A DNA stretch of 35,670 bases from Saccoglossus kowalevskii (lineage: Eukaryota > Hemichordata > Enteropneusta > Harrimaniidae). Positions 10,900-22,981 of the stretch are shown here, one piece after another. The stretch lies in contig NW_003105621.1 of assembly GCF_000003605.2 (NCBI RefSeq), positions 1 to 35,670 on the forward strand, written 5' to 3'. Made by a program: the position numbers and the translations under genes. A model generated the notes under the pieces. It did not search any database. It saw only the letters and a list, made by a program, of their open reading frames with translations, and was not told the DNA's origin. How positions within the stretch are numbered: position 1 is the stretch's first letter; every line of letters begins with the position of its first letter.

Positions 10900-12770
10900 C
10901 TCCACAATCAGGCCCACATCCAATACAATCAGGCAGTTCATTACCTGTTCTGACCGTCCCCAACCACACCCACACAACATACAGACTATACATTACCAAA
11001 TTCGGCGGTCCCTCCCCCACCCCATCCGATAGTACACTACTAGTCTGATGGACCATAATCCCACCCTATCAGAATGTACATAACCAATTAATCAATCAAT
11101 CAATTACTTTATTTAACTTTGAAATACAGACGTAACGTGCAGGTTGGTAATACATCTGGAAAAAAAATACTGATTAAACTATATACATTAAATTGAAAAC
11201 AAATTACATGACAAAACATGAAACAGAAGAAACGGGAAAGAAATAAAAGCACAGCTTCAAGCAAGACAAAATTTACAATTGCAATCTGAAGCAGCAGCAG
11301 CAGCATTATTATTTTTTCTGATTTGATGCACTCACCCTACTCTCGGCACAATAAAGGCATTTCTATTTGTTTATATGTTTTGTTATGAATGGCATTTGAA
11401 TCAAACCATCCAAACGATGAGGACAGTGCGCAACAACGTCATTTGAAAACGTTCCAATGCTGTTCAATTAACCGATAGAAACTTGATTCAGTTTGAATGT
11501 GAAATTAGGAAATATTTATAAATATACACATATTATGTGGTATTTGTATATACCTCAACGGTCTTCAGCCCAACCCAAATTATATATCACCCATTCTGGT
11601 TGTCTCTAAGCCCGACCAATCAGAATAACAACCAATATGACTGTCCCCAACCCCACCAAAACAGTCTAAATTACCAGTATGGCTGTCCCTAGCCCCTCCC
11701 AAACAGAATACATTATCAGTGCGACTACCCAACCTCACCCAATCAGACTACATTACCAGTTTGACTGTCCCCAACCCCACTCAGACTACACTTCCAATCT
11801 GACTGTCCACAACCACACCTAAACAGACTACATTATCAGTATGGCTGTCCCCATCCCCACCCAAATAGAACACTTTACCAGTACGACTCCCCCAACCCCA
11901 CCCAATCAGACTAAATTACCAGTATGGTTGTCCCCATCCCCACCCTAATCGAATACTTTACAAGTACGACTCCCCCAACCCCACCCAATCAGACTAAATT
12001 ATCAGTACGACTCTCCCAACCCCACTAAAACGATCTACGTTACTAGTATGACTGTCCCCAACCACACCCAAACAAACTGCATTACCAGTATGGCTGTCTT
12101 CATCTCCATCCAAACAAACTACATTAACTAGTACGACTCCCCAACCACCACCAACACACGACTCAAATATTATACAGTTTGCAACCAACCCTGTCCCCCC
12201 GACCCAATACAACCCAATCTAGCAGTACAGTGCCCAATTACTATCCCAATTTAAACGCAGTCTGGCAGTTCAGTACCAATCACTATCCCAAATTCAACTC
12301 AGTCTAGCGTTTCAGTACCAATCACTATCCCCAATTCAACTCAGTCTAGCAGTCCAGTACCAATCACTATCCCCAACCCAGGTCAGTCTGCCAGTACAGT
12401 ATTAATTAATAAACATCTACCCACACCCAAATTCAGTCTGGCAGCCTATGTATGACACTAACTTGCAACCATCCCTGTTCCGACCCAATCCAACCCAAAC
12501 CAACAGTACCGTATCCAATCACTATCCCCAATTCAATCCAATCTAGCAGTCTTGTACCAATCACTATCCACAATTCATTCCAGTCTATCAGTCCAGTACA
12601 AATCACTATCCCCAATCTAACCCAATCTAGCAGTACCGTACCCAATCACTATCCCCAATTCAAACCAGTCTAGAAGTCCAGTACCAATCACTATCCCCAA
12701 CCCAATTCAGTCTGCCAGTACAATATTAATTACTAAACCCACACCCACACCCAAATTCCGTCTGGCATGA
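10900..12770. repeat. 42-bp minisatellite, two diverged subfamilies
   Basis: At 11570-12200 the unit reads like GACTGTCCCCAACCCCACCC followed by AATCAGACTACATTACCAGTAT (42 bp). At 12230-12760 it reads like CAATCACTATCCCCAATTCA followed by ACTCAGTCTAGCAGTCCAGTAC (42 bp). Shared length and the CTRTCCCCAA core suggest common descent. Degenerate copies start near 10900, interrupted by unrelated AT-rich DNA at about 11090-11560. The plus strand is strikingly poor in G. Confidence 0.86.
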
Positions 12771-12779
12771 CACTATCTT

Positions 12780-13240
12780 AGTAGATATCTATATTTGAGA
12801 AACAAGTGCCACATGATCGAACAATTATATTACTGAAAAAACAATTGAATAATTGTACTAGTGGATATTCAGTTTAAAACAAGACAAACATTCAACGAAA
12901 ATTTGGCTATATTTTCTAATTAGATTAGATAGTTAAAATTAATGAGATTATTTGGTAAATAGAAAATTGTTCATATTTATGACCATTCATCCATAAAATG
13001 TACTAAATATGTTAATTCAAAAATTGGACACATAATTAAACCTCGCTACTTAATCACATTAATTACGAAGCAGCACTACTCGTTAGATGACGACTATCGA
13101 GGCGGAACATCTAAATGAATTAATAGCTCCCCTGCCACTAGCACTATAATTCAAGATAGCACAAACTATTTAGATAAATTTGTATTCGCGAATAAAATCA
13201 AACCCACTGGCATTAAAATATAATTGGCAGCTTGTTTAAC
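12780..13240. other. AT-rich spacer, nothing recognised
   Basis: Very AT-rich DNA between two tandem-repeat fields, with no open frame of note and no repeat structure that I can see. Confidence 0.5.
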
Positions 13241-13244
13241 ATTG

Positions 13245-13960
13245 CAGTGTAACGTTTCGCCATGCCTCGGTACAATGACTACGTAATTATGTCATTGACG
13301 CACAGTGATTACGTAATTCTGTCACTGGGGTTTGTTTTTCATTTAGACGTACCGTGATAGATTCTAAAGCACACCATTCTGTCATTGAGGCTCTTTCATT
13401 GAGGCGCATCAATATGTAATTTTGTCATTAAGGTTCTTTAATTGACACACATTAGATACGTAAATCTGTTACTGGGGTGTTCTCACTAAGGCAGGTTGAG
13501 TACACAATTATGTCACCGAGACTCTCCCATTGAGGCAAGATGAGTAAGTCGTTATGTCATTGAGGTACGAAGCACATTGAGCATGAATTCCGTCATTAAG
13601 GTACTTGAAGCACATAAAGTACGTAATTTGGGAACGTTGGTTACGAAACTCTGTCATTGGGACTCTCATTGAGGCATAAATATAATTCAGTTATTGGGGT
13701 GCTCTCATTGATACACAATAAAGCATATAATCCTGCCATTAAGGCTATATCATTGATGCACATTGAGTACGTAAATGTGTCATTGAAGTGTTCTCAATGC
13801 ACTTTGAGTATGTAATTCTTTCATTGATTTGTTTTCATTGAATTTAATATGTAATTCTGTCATTTAGGCTCTCTCATTGAGGTACGTCGAGTACGTAATT
13901 CTGTCAATGAGGCATACTGGGTAGATGAACATGTCATTGAGGCCCACCAAGTAGAGAAAA
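13245..13960. repeat. Old, degenerate minisatellite (about 40-50 bp unit)
   Basis: Recurring blocks of GTAATTCTGTCATTGAGG and CTCTCATTGAGGCA at variable spacing, often joined by GAGTACGTAA. Unit length has drifted, so the copy number is only approximate (about fifteen). This looks like a decayed array no longer being homogenised. Confidence 0.8.
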
Positions 13961-15590
13961 CACCGATACGAGTTGTACATATCGGTACAAAAATGTCTGT
14001 TTACATTAAAATATCATTCAAAACACTCATCAATCAACTATTTTGTTGCGCGCAGTGGACAAGAAGATTAAAGTAGAGCTTGCTCCCTGTTGACTAGCCT
14101 AATGGATCATATCTGGCGGATGGATATCTTCAAATCCCCTTGCAATTATACTGACTTATCACGCTATGCTGTATATCACGTCAATTACAACATTGTCGAT
14201 TGACGACACGAAGTTGTCAACAAAAATAAGAGAATAACTAGCGATACACTGAATATAGAGTTGACACGACCTTGACGATACAGTATGTTAAATAGAGGCT
14301 GCAATCCTAGTTGGTAAATTAGACGAGAGATGTAAAGATAGCGTGGAGTTTGTAACTACTGGACCCCTGACTGATACTCGGACAACACGGCTACTCAAGT
14401 CAGGCAATTTAAACTTAAAAGCTACGTTTAAATAGCATGATTACAGAGGATAAATTAACCATGCCAACGCAATTGGTAGTTCTTCGTAGTAAACTGACGA
14501 GTCTTATTTAAAAGTACAACTTAGTACCCTGTAGGCCCCTCCAATGCACTCAGGCATTGTAATGCAGCAAATGAAACTGTTAAACAAACAGAATTTTTAA
14601 TAAGTGAATACAGTTTACATCTTGCATAACAATGTCTAATTTAGCGTTTTGATATTTATCTAGTAATTAAATCAGGAAAAAATAACACCTGCACTGGAAC
14701 CTTAATTTAACCTATGTCCATTGCGTTTATCGTAAAATCTGTGTCACTCATATAATATGACACGCACATAGATCAGTGGAACGCCGTGGGGCCTCATATT
14801 GCGGCCTTGAAGAAACTGAATGCTTACTCGAATATTAAATTATTGGGAAACAAATCCTTGCTATTCTGTACTATTCCAATATAATTAAGTTGTGCACCTC
14901 TATTATGACAATGATCCGCATATTCCAAATGATTAGAATACGCATAAACGACAGGCAAACCGACAATCCCTTGATTGGCAGACCGCAAAATGTTAGATTT
15001 GTAAAATAAAGCATAGATATTTGAAGAGCGAATACATTGCATAGTGTTACAAAACTGATTTATATTGTATCCAGCTGTGATAGGGGGAATATACGAGAAC
15101 GTAACGTACCTACACTGACGATTTCCCAGGGTTTGAGTGGTGATCGATTGAGACGCAGCAAAGTACAGACGATCCGGTCAGAGTAAGTGAGCGCAGAGAG
15201 AGACTGTGGAAAGCTTGGCTAGATTGTCACGTACTGACGGGTTCAGTGCAAGTGATCTTCACACTTTAAGCAGCTCACTTGATATCAATCATAATGCATA
15301 GTAATTTAAAGTGAATTCATTTGTCGTTTACCATCAGTGAGATGGAGACTCACTCAGGACTGATAACACGGCGAGGTCCCGCTCAGTAATGTGGCTTCTC
15401 TCTTTTCATATTAAGTGGTTACCATGGCATCAATAATTGTCCTGCAAATATCATTAGATAACAATCTTTTATTTTTCTCATGTTTGACTAGAGAGGGCGC
15501 TCAGACGAATTAAATATCTAAATGTTGGTTTTCTATAGAATAAATAATTTCAGTAAAATTTCTTTTTCAGATTTGTTCATTATATATTGT
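13961..15590. other. Non-coding stretch, no gene seen
   Basis: The only open frame is 72 aa on the minus strand (14824-15042), without recognisable motifs. No tandem repeats or terminal inverted repeats were spotted. Confidence 0.5.
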
Positions 15591-15594
15591 CACT

Positions 15595-17215
15595 ATGTAA
15601 GCACAGTTTATATATAATGACACCATGTATGGGCTGTGTATTATAATGTCACCATGTATGGGCTGTGTATATAATGACACCATGTATGGGCTGTGTATAT
15701 AATGTCACCATGTATGAGCTGTGTATATAATGACACCATGTATGGGCTGTGTATATAATGACACCATGTATGTGTTGTGTATATAATGACACCATGTATG
15801 TGCTGTGTATATAATGACACCATGTATGTGCTGTGTATATAATGACACCATGTATGGGCTGTGTATATGATGACACCATGTATGTTCAGTATATATAATG
15901 TCACCATGTATGTGCAGTGTATATAATGACACCATGTATGTTCAGTATATATAATGACACCATGTATGGGCTGTGTATATAATGACACCATGTATGTACT
16001 GTGTATATAATGCCACTATGTATGTTCAGTATATATAATGACACCATGTGTGGGCTGTGTACATAATGACACCATGTATGTTCAGTATTTATAATGTCAC
16101 CATGTATGTGCAGTGTATATAATGACACCATGTATGTTCAGTATATATAATGACACCATGTATGGGCTGTGTATATAATGACATCATGTATGGGCTGTGT
16201 ATATAATGACACCATGTATGGGCTGTGTATATAATGACACCATGTATGTTCAGTATATATAATGACACCATGTGTGGGCTGTGTATATAATGACACCATG
16301 TATGTGCTGTGTATATAATGACACCATGTATGTTCAGTATATATAATGACACCATGTGTGGGCTGTGTATATAATGACACCATGTATGGGTTGTGTATAT
16401 AATAACACCATGTATGGGCTGTGTATATAATGTCACCATGTATGTGCAGTGTATATAATGACACCATGTATGTTCAGTATATATAATGACACCATGTATG
16501 GGCTGTGTATATAATGACACCATGTATGTGCTGTGTATATAATGTCACCATGTATGTACAGTGTATATAATGACACCATGTATGTGCTGTGTATATAATG
16601 ACACCGTGTATGGGCTGTGTATATAATGACACAATGTATGGGTTGTGTATATAATGACACCATGTATGGGCTGTGTATATAATGTCACCATGTATGTGCA
16701 GTGTATATAATGACACCATGTATGTTCAGTATATATAATGACACCATGTATGGGCTGTGTATATAATGACACCATGTATGTGCTGTGCATGTAATGACAC
16801 CATGTATGTGCTGTGTATATAATGTCACCATGTATGTGCTGTGTATATAATGACACCATGTATGTGCTGTGTATATAATGACACCATTGATGGGCTGTGT
16901 ATATAATGACACCATGTATGGGCTGTGTATATAATGTCACCATGTATGTGCTGTGTATATAATGACACCATGTATGTGCTGTGTATATAATAACACCATG
17001 TATCGGCTGTGTATATAATGTCACCATGTATGTTCAGTATTTATGACACCATGTATGGGCTGTGTATATAATGACACTATGTATGTGCTGTGTATATAAT
17101 GACTCCATGTATGGGCTGTGTATATAATGTCACCATGTATGGGCTGTGTATATAATGACACCATGTATGTTCAGTATTTATGACACCATGTATGTGCTGT
17201 ATATATAATAACACT
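15595..17215. repeat. 28-bp minisatellite, about 57 copies, higher-order organised
   Basis: The unit is TATATAATGACACCATGTAT followed by GGGCTGTG, with variants at the last eight bases (TGTGCTGT, GTTCAGTA, TGTGCAGT). The GTCACCATGTATGTGCAGTG variant recurs at 15900, 16096, 16432 and 16684, spaced 7, 12 and 9 units. Minus-strand open frames of 76-160 aa (MVSLYTQPIHGVIIYTAHTW type) are the repeat read in rotating frames; 28 is not divisible by three, so the peptide repeats every 84 bp. They are not genes. Confidence 0.97.
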
Positions 17216-17219
17216 ACGA

Positions 17220-19080
17220 AAACAACTTATTGAGCTGCATGTTTTATTTTATTCTACCACATCCATATAAGGTAATTACTATGTTAATGTAAACATAGCT
17301 ACCCAAAGATGGCCATGGCTATTGTAGTGTGGACATAGCTATCATTAAACAAAGATAATTTATAATACTAACTCAAGAATGCTAGAAAGAAATATAATAC
17401 TGTTATATTGATTCTAGTTCTCGGTATTGTAATTGCTTTCAGACTTTAACCGCTGCCGTTGGTGGCGGTAGCATTTTTTCTCCAAAAAAAATTACAATTT
17501 TCGCTGATCAGAGGTACGATTTTAGGATATTTGACCAAAAAATATCGCATTTAAGAAATCTCGAATTGCAAAATGTGTCAATGAAGAAAGTCCGTTTATC
17601 TCCTCGATTTTGTAACCAAACTAGTTTTCAGTATTATAATGTGGCAGAGGTTGTAATATATAACATAAATAACGTGACTATTGATATAGTGTGTTCGACT
17701 TAAATCCTTTTTGAATCAACTAACCTGGATGCTGACCTTCACTATGGTTATTATTTGTTCGCCGCGACATGCCAAATAGATGGGAACAGACATATGGTCG
17801 ACATTAATCAACCAGTACCACTACGCCTGAACGGCGACTGGAAAGTCTTATTCATTTCATCCTCTAATTCATTGCCTCCTTGAATAGAAATTGACATTAG
17901 GTTGTAGCAATAAGTGATTAATTACAAAATATATTAAATAAGACGGCATAATAAAAAGAGCATATACAAATGACATTCTGACTGAATTGAAGATTATTTG
18001 TCGTCTTCTTCGTGCTTTTATATTATGGGTTAATACCATTAAAATATCCAAGTAGAGAAAAAATGGGTCACCAGCCAGTTTTTTTTAAAAAAAAACAAGT
18101 GTCCGAAATGTCATGGGAATTGCATTTTACACTGGTTTTCTTTTGTGCAAATTTCTATCGGAATTATTCTCGGTGGCTTGGGATGAAAATTCATATGTAT
18201 TATTAAATTGTAGTTGATGAGTATGATAACAGTTTATACTTGTTTATATTTTCTATCCAATTTGGTTTTACTTGTTCCAGTCAATGCATCCCTAAGTATC
18301 CCTAAGATTGATTCTAAATATGTATTTTATTTCCTCTGAAATGACAATTTTGTTATTTCCTTCATTCAAATTTTATATAAATCTATTGGTTCCGCTTAAA
18401 AGGGCGTAGAACTTCGGTTACTTCAAGGCGACCCGGGAGACGCCCCGTAGTGATCAACATCACAAGATTTCGACTACGACCATGTCGACACAATAAGGGG
18501 CGAATCAGTCTGAACCCGTTCCAGCCTTTATACGACCGAAAATTGTGTTTATTTACATTATATTTGCATTATATGTTAAGTGTTTTGCCATCCAGGTAAA
18601 CCGTGTAGATGAAGTGCGAAAATAAGACAATACGTATGTTGTCATGGTAACAACATATGATCAAGAGCCTATATGAGGGAGGTTATTTTGGACCTTTTAA
18701 AAATAACAAGCAACTGTAGTACTAACGGCAGCGCCCTCACATTCAATCGTACGAACGACAGCATCGTCAAAGTCAGTAAGACCATGGACGTACTAGAGAC
18801 TCTAGTACGTCCATGGTAAGACTCAACCAGATACGACCACACCATATTCACTTTGTGGTAAATCACATAGCTGGTTTTCATAGCACTGTGCTATATGTGC
18901 TTTGTTTAGTTGCCTACGTGCCCAGGTATCGATCACATGCAGTGCGGTCGTCACTCTCCAAATGTGCGTAGCCCCACCCCCTCTCCCAATGCCCGGGAAA
19001 TTCACGAAAGAAACAGAACATTTGCTATCCCATTTTTATAAATTCTTATTTGAACTGATATTTTACATAAATATTTGAGT
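17220..19080. other. Non-coding stretch containing a perfect palindrome
   Basis: No convincing coding sequence; open frames of 60-70 aa lack motifs. The main structural feature is the inverted repeat at 18781-18817, listed separately. A GC-rich patch lies near 18420-18500. Confidence 0.5.
18781..18817. repeat. Perfect inverted repeat, 18-bp arms, 1-nt centre
   Basis: ACCATGGACGTACTAGAG is followed by a single A and then its exact reverse complement. The flanks do not extend the symmetry. No other copy was seen in the window. Confidence 0.96.
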
Positions 19081-19084
19081 TGCC

Positions 19085-19345
19085 AGTGGTGTGTAGCTAT
19101 GATAACCGTAATGTGATCATGTATATTGATTTAAAGTGTTACACGTATGGAGATATGGTAATGTAATGTAATGTAATGTAATGTAATGTAATGTAATGTA
19201 ATGTAATGTAATGTACATTGATTTGAAGTGTCACGCGTATGTAGCCATTGTATCTGTTATGTAATGTACAATCATTTGAAGTGCCACTTTGTGTAGCTTT
19301 GGTAACAATAATGTAATGTGCATTGATTTCGAGAGCCACTCACGT
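19085..19345. repeat. About 60-bp repeat with an internal (AATGT)n expansion
   Basis: Four diverged copies of a unit containing CATTGATTTGAAGTGTCAC and a GTAGCTATGGTAAC-like block. In one copy the TAATG motif has expanded into about eleven tandem pentamers (19158-19214). The open frame through the pentamers is an artefact. Confidence 0.82.
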
Positions 19346-19784
19346 GCACTCGTATTTTCAATGGGAATAGAATTACAAGTTACAAGGGACACGTTATTGT
19401 CAGTAACATGGTCCTCGTTTATATTTTAATATCTAGGGAATGCATCGAAACAATTGTCGTAATATTTCCTTGAACAATCTTTGTCGAGATATGTACGAGA
19501 ATAACGCCGGAAGCATGAACTGATCCCATAGCTTAAGTCCTCATTACAATTTACGGCATATCAAATGTTATGTTTAAAGAAGTTAACAATTAATTTAATA
19601 ATTTCAAGACGATTTAAATTAGGCAATGAATGTGTTCTCAGTGTTGTCATGGGAATTGTTTTAATTCCTATAGTGTACTAGTTTATTTTGTGTTGTTCTC
19701 TATTGTTGTCATCGTTCATTCCACTAGTTATGTATGTATTATTTATTCGGGAAAACATTGCGTCAAATTGAAACATTAAATTAC

Positions 19785-19977
19785 AGGGCGGTGGTCGTCG
19801 CGCCACGCATGCGGGATATATGAGTCTCATATAAACAAACTGAAGATGGCGACTTTGACTGTTGCACAGATCAACGAGTACAAACTGAAGGAGTGACCGG
19901 CAGTAAATTGTGGGGAAAAAATGTTTATCAACACAAGTGTCGCACATGCGCAGCGCACCGCGACGACCGCCGCCCTT
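19785..19977. mobile_element. MITE-like element with about 20-bp terminal inverted repeats
   Basis: The left end AGGGCGGTGGTCGTCGCG matches the reverse complement of the right end, AGGGCGGCGGTCGTCGCG, with one mismatch in 18; weaker similarity continues into a GCATGCG/GCATGTGCG block. Total length is about 193 bp. The flanks are TTAC and TTAA, so a clean target duplication is not visible and the superfamily stays open (CAGGG-type ends would suit hAT). Inside, an ATG in AAGATGGCG opens a 16-codon frame (19846-19896) that may be the start of a lost transposase or cargo gene. Confidence 0.68.
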
Positions 19978-19979
19978 TA

Positions 19980-22700
19980 ATCTCTATCTCTATCTGTGAT
20001 GTGTTTTGCCATGTACTAGTACCTTAGAATGAGGTCTATGGTTTTGCAATACACATTTCAGAAAGATGGTTGATGACTAATAATTGCAACAAACAATATG
20101 CTAATTATTATAAAAAAGAAAAGGCAGGGACGAGAGAATAATTTGAATAATGACATGCGGCGCTGACAAAAAATGTTTGTCGGAAAATGTTCGGATTCTG
20201 AATAGTTTTATTTATCTAAGGTAGACCGACACCTTGCTGACGTCACGTTCGTGTTGTTATGTATTCAGTATTTTAACCGTTTGCGTTAGGTCAGAAATGC
20301 CGGGGAAATAAGCTATGATAGCAGCGAGAATACAAAACTGAATTAACTGTGCCCCGAAATACGTATTTGGAGTCCATTACGGTGTTCCATGTAATATGTA
20401 CTTGATCGTACACGAGAAAAAGGCGTCCAGCACCCTGTTGCGCTTCGTAACTCTTTGCGTGCATCGGGGGACAGTGACAAAATATAGTACCGTAACTTTA
20501 CATCGTTCCTACCAGACACTACGCCATTATCGTTCAAAACCAATAAATTGAGCATGTTTTGGTGACCCACATTACAAAATGTCCGTAACCTCGGCCGTAA
20601 AGTAAATTTATACGTTGGACAGAATATTTCGGGTTTCATAACGACTCAGAATTACGGAGATTTCGCTGTTGTCGACGTTGTGGCGACAGGAAAAAATAAC
20701 TACTTTTATTTCAAGAGTCATTTTTAATATTCAAGTAGACGATGGGTTCCCAGGAAATTCGCATTTTGCAGTTGTCTCGTTTTTGTTGGATAATCAGCGT
20801 TAATTTAGGCGTAAAGTATACTGTGTCCACATCAATTACCACACTGAAAGTAATTCCTATTCAGCCAAGAAATGTCATATCAGCGGTTAGTTCCCCAGAA
20901 AACCTGAAAATTCTGGATATTTCTTTCGATATATAACCGAACCGTTCGCTTGACTTATTTTTTTTTTCAAAGTTTTTAATTGAAACTATATAACATTCGT
21001 AAACCTGAAAACACCGAAATTGTATTTCGTCGGGTTTATATGTATAACCGTGTTGATCTGGCTCTATCTCCATGCGAAAGGAATGCGTGCACATTATCAA
21101 TCAAGTGTAGTTGCATTCCCAAACTTTATCAATAGTTGCACGACACGAAGTTGCCGCCTGTAACGATCACTCCACTATCACTGGTCAGGTTGTCTGTCTC
21201 TTACTGTCTCACCGCTGTTCCTGTGCAAACTATTTTAATAATCGCTATCGTCGCGACGGAATACTAAACAAAAATGTCGTCTACTATCACCCCCACAATT
21301 TGATTGATTTAGAAGTTGACAATGATAATGTTACCTGGCTAGCAAAGCTTACATGTAGATGTGAAATATATTTTATAGATTGGTCGTTGCCAGGTAACCA
21401 TGCACTTGACTCAAGTACACGTCGCGCTCTACATACGTTAATATCTGACCTTAAATAACTATTTTGAAATCTCATCGGAACCACATACACCATATTTGAT
21501 GTTTATGTTTGAACCAGTCACCCTGCCCAATAGGCAAGCTGTGGCAGTTTTGCTACAGACAACCGCATACCGCAGTGATCCGAGTATTATTTTCAGAAGC
21601 GAGTTAAACAACGCAACCTGGCTAAGTAAACTAAAGTCAATTATTGAAACCAATCAATTAACTAAACCGAGTGTAAAAAGACATGCGACAACACCAATGG
21701 TTGTATGGTCGGGTGTAATATCCCTGGGAGGGCTGTCGTACTTTTTAAAAAGTGGCGCAACTTCGGTTGATGTCTCCTGACAATATCTTTTATTCAAGGT
21801 ACATCGCAGCCAATTGAAATCCACTTAGTGAAGGAGGGGTTGGGATGAATGCCATAAATTGGGGTTCATACAGGTTTATGTAAAGGACCGAAGAATACTA
21901 GCATTGATGTATTTCAAGTTGAACACATTTAAAACTCACGAGACGTTCTGAATTCGCTATAACTGAGGCGTCACTGGGGCGAAACAACAAAGCGTTTCCT
22001 TTTGTTAATTTCTTGTACTTGGGAGCAGCGCCGGACGCACTCAGCTTGAGAGCGACGGGATAGGATGGGAAATTTTCAAGTAGTTTTAAAAGAAGATTTG
22101 GCATTAATCCAGCCAACAGTCTCTTCCCAGTTTGGTTAGGCTAGTCGTCGCTAAATGCCGCCGTAATGAGTCCTCAATATTAGCGACATCTCGGTGCCAC
22201 GGCGGGCAAGGTATGATAGCTTAAAACAAGTTATGTCACTGTCAAATATTTTCAACCTGTTGGAATAGCGACTGGAAGTCAAAGAAATACCTCTCTGACG
22301 CTTAATATCCTTAGTAAGAGGGGGTACAACCCCCCACCACACACACGCCATCGATTAACAAGTAACCATGGAGATATTCTCAAATGATAACGCACACATG
22401 TAAATATTTTTATTCAGACACGGTGTCTTTGATTAAGATCGGTCTAGCGGCATCGTAAACTTCATTGTGTCTGTGAACACTTGTCAGTGGAGACCAGCCT
22501 CCCTCTCTGCATTAAGTGAGCATGACAAACAAACTAAAAACCTAGTGGTAAACTCAGCCACAGTCGTGGTGTCGCCACATCGCGTACTCTTGGTCAATCT
22601 CGGAGGTGGTGCAGCCAGAGCTCGTTAAAGTGGAGTCGCAGAGGTGCTAATTTACCCTAATAGACATAATTGCCATCGTCGCATTGCTACATATACGTAT
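19980..22700. other. Region upstream of the chordin-like gene, no gene confirmed
   Basis: This stretch has more CpG than its surroundings. Open frames at 20343-20639 (minus), 21111-21458 and 21496-21780 (plus) are 94-115 aa. Only the first has a faint resemblance to a family (see findings). No repeats or element ends were recognised. Distal regulatory DNA of the chordin-like gene could lie here, but nothing specific can be named. Confidence 0.4.
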
Positions 22701-22703
22701 ACT

Positions 22704-22710
22704 TATAAAG
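22704..22710 (+). promoter_or_regulatory. TATA box of the chordin-like gene
   Basis: TATAAAG at 22704-22710 lies 27 bp before an initiator-like TCACCATT (A at 22731). From about 22731 a non-coding first exon runs to CAG|GTAAAA (donor at 22824), and the acceptor TTTTTTCAG ending at 22967 leads into the exon with the ATG. The spacing and splice sites agree, but the start site is inferred. Confidence 0.6.
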
Positions 22711-22981
22711 ACCCTCTAACAGCGCAGATCACCATTTCTTTCCTGCACTCGTTCAAGTAAACTACACACATACACCCGTCCATATACATCACCGCCACCC
22801 GTACAGCAGGAGTTCTTATACAGGTAAAATTAACAATGCCCATTTCAACTTGTTACCATTCGTGTACGTGTTGCCGAGGACCTGATTTTAGGAGCTTGTA
22901 CGACAGATCACGAATTTCAACGCATATGTTATGGAATTATTGTATGATGATTATTTTCTTTTTTCAGATATTGTTGTGAAA

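Noticed and set aside
15641-17027. Long minus-strand open frames encoding MVSLYTQPIHGVIIYTAHTW-type repeat proteins
   Set aside because: They are the 28-bp minisatellite read through in rotating frames. There is no flanking unique coding sequence, splice context or start context, and overlapping frames are equally open.
21111-21780. Two plus-strand frames of 115 and 94 aa
   Set aside because: No recognisable motifs, no codon or splice support, and overlapping minus-strand frames of similar size.
22931-22981. Upstream in-frame ATG at 22931 as the chordin-like start
   Set aside because: It lies before the acceptor TTTTTTCAG ending at 22967, so the first residues would be intron. The Met at 22982 starts a clean signal peptide.
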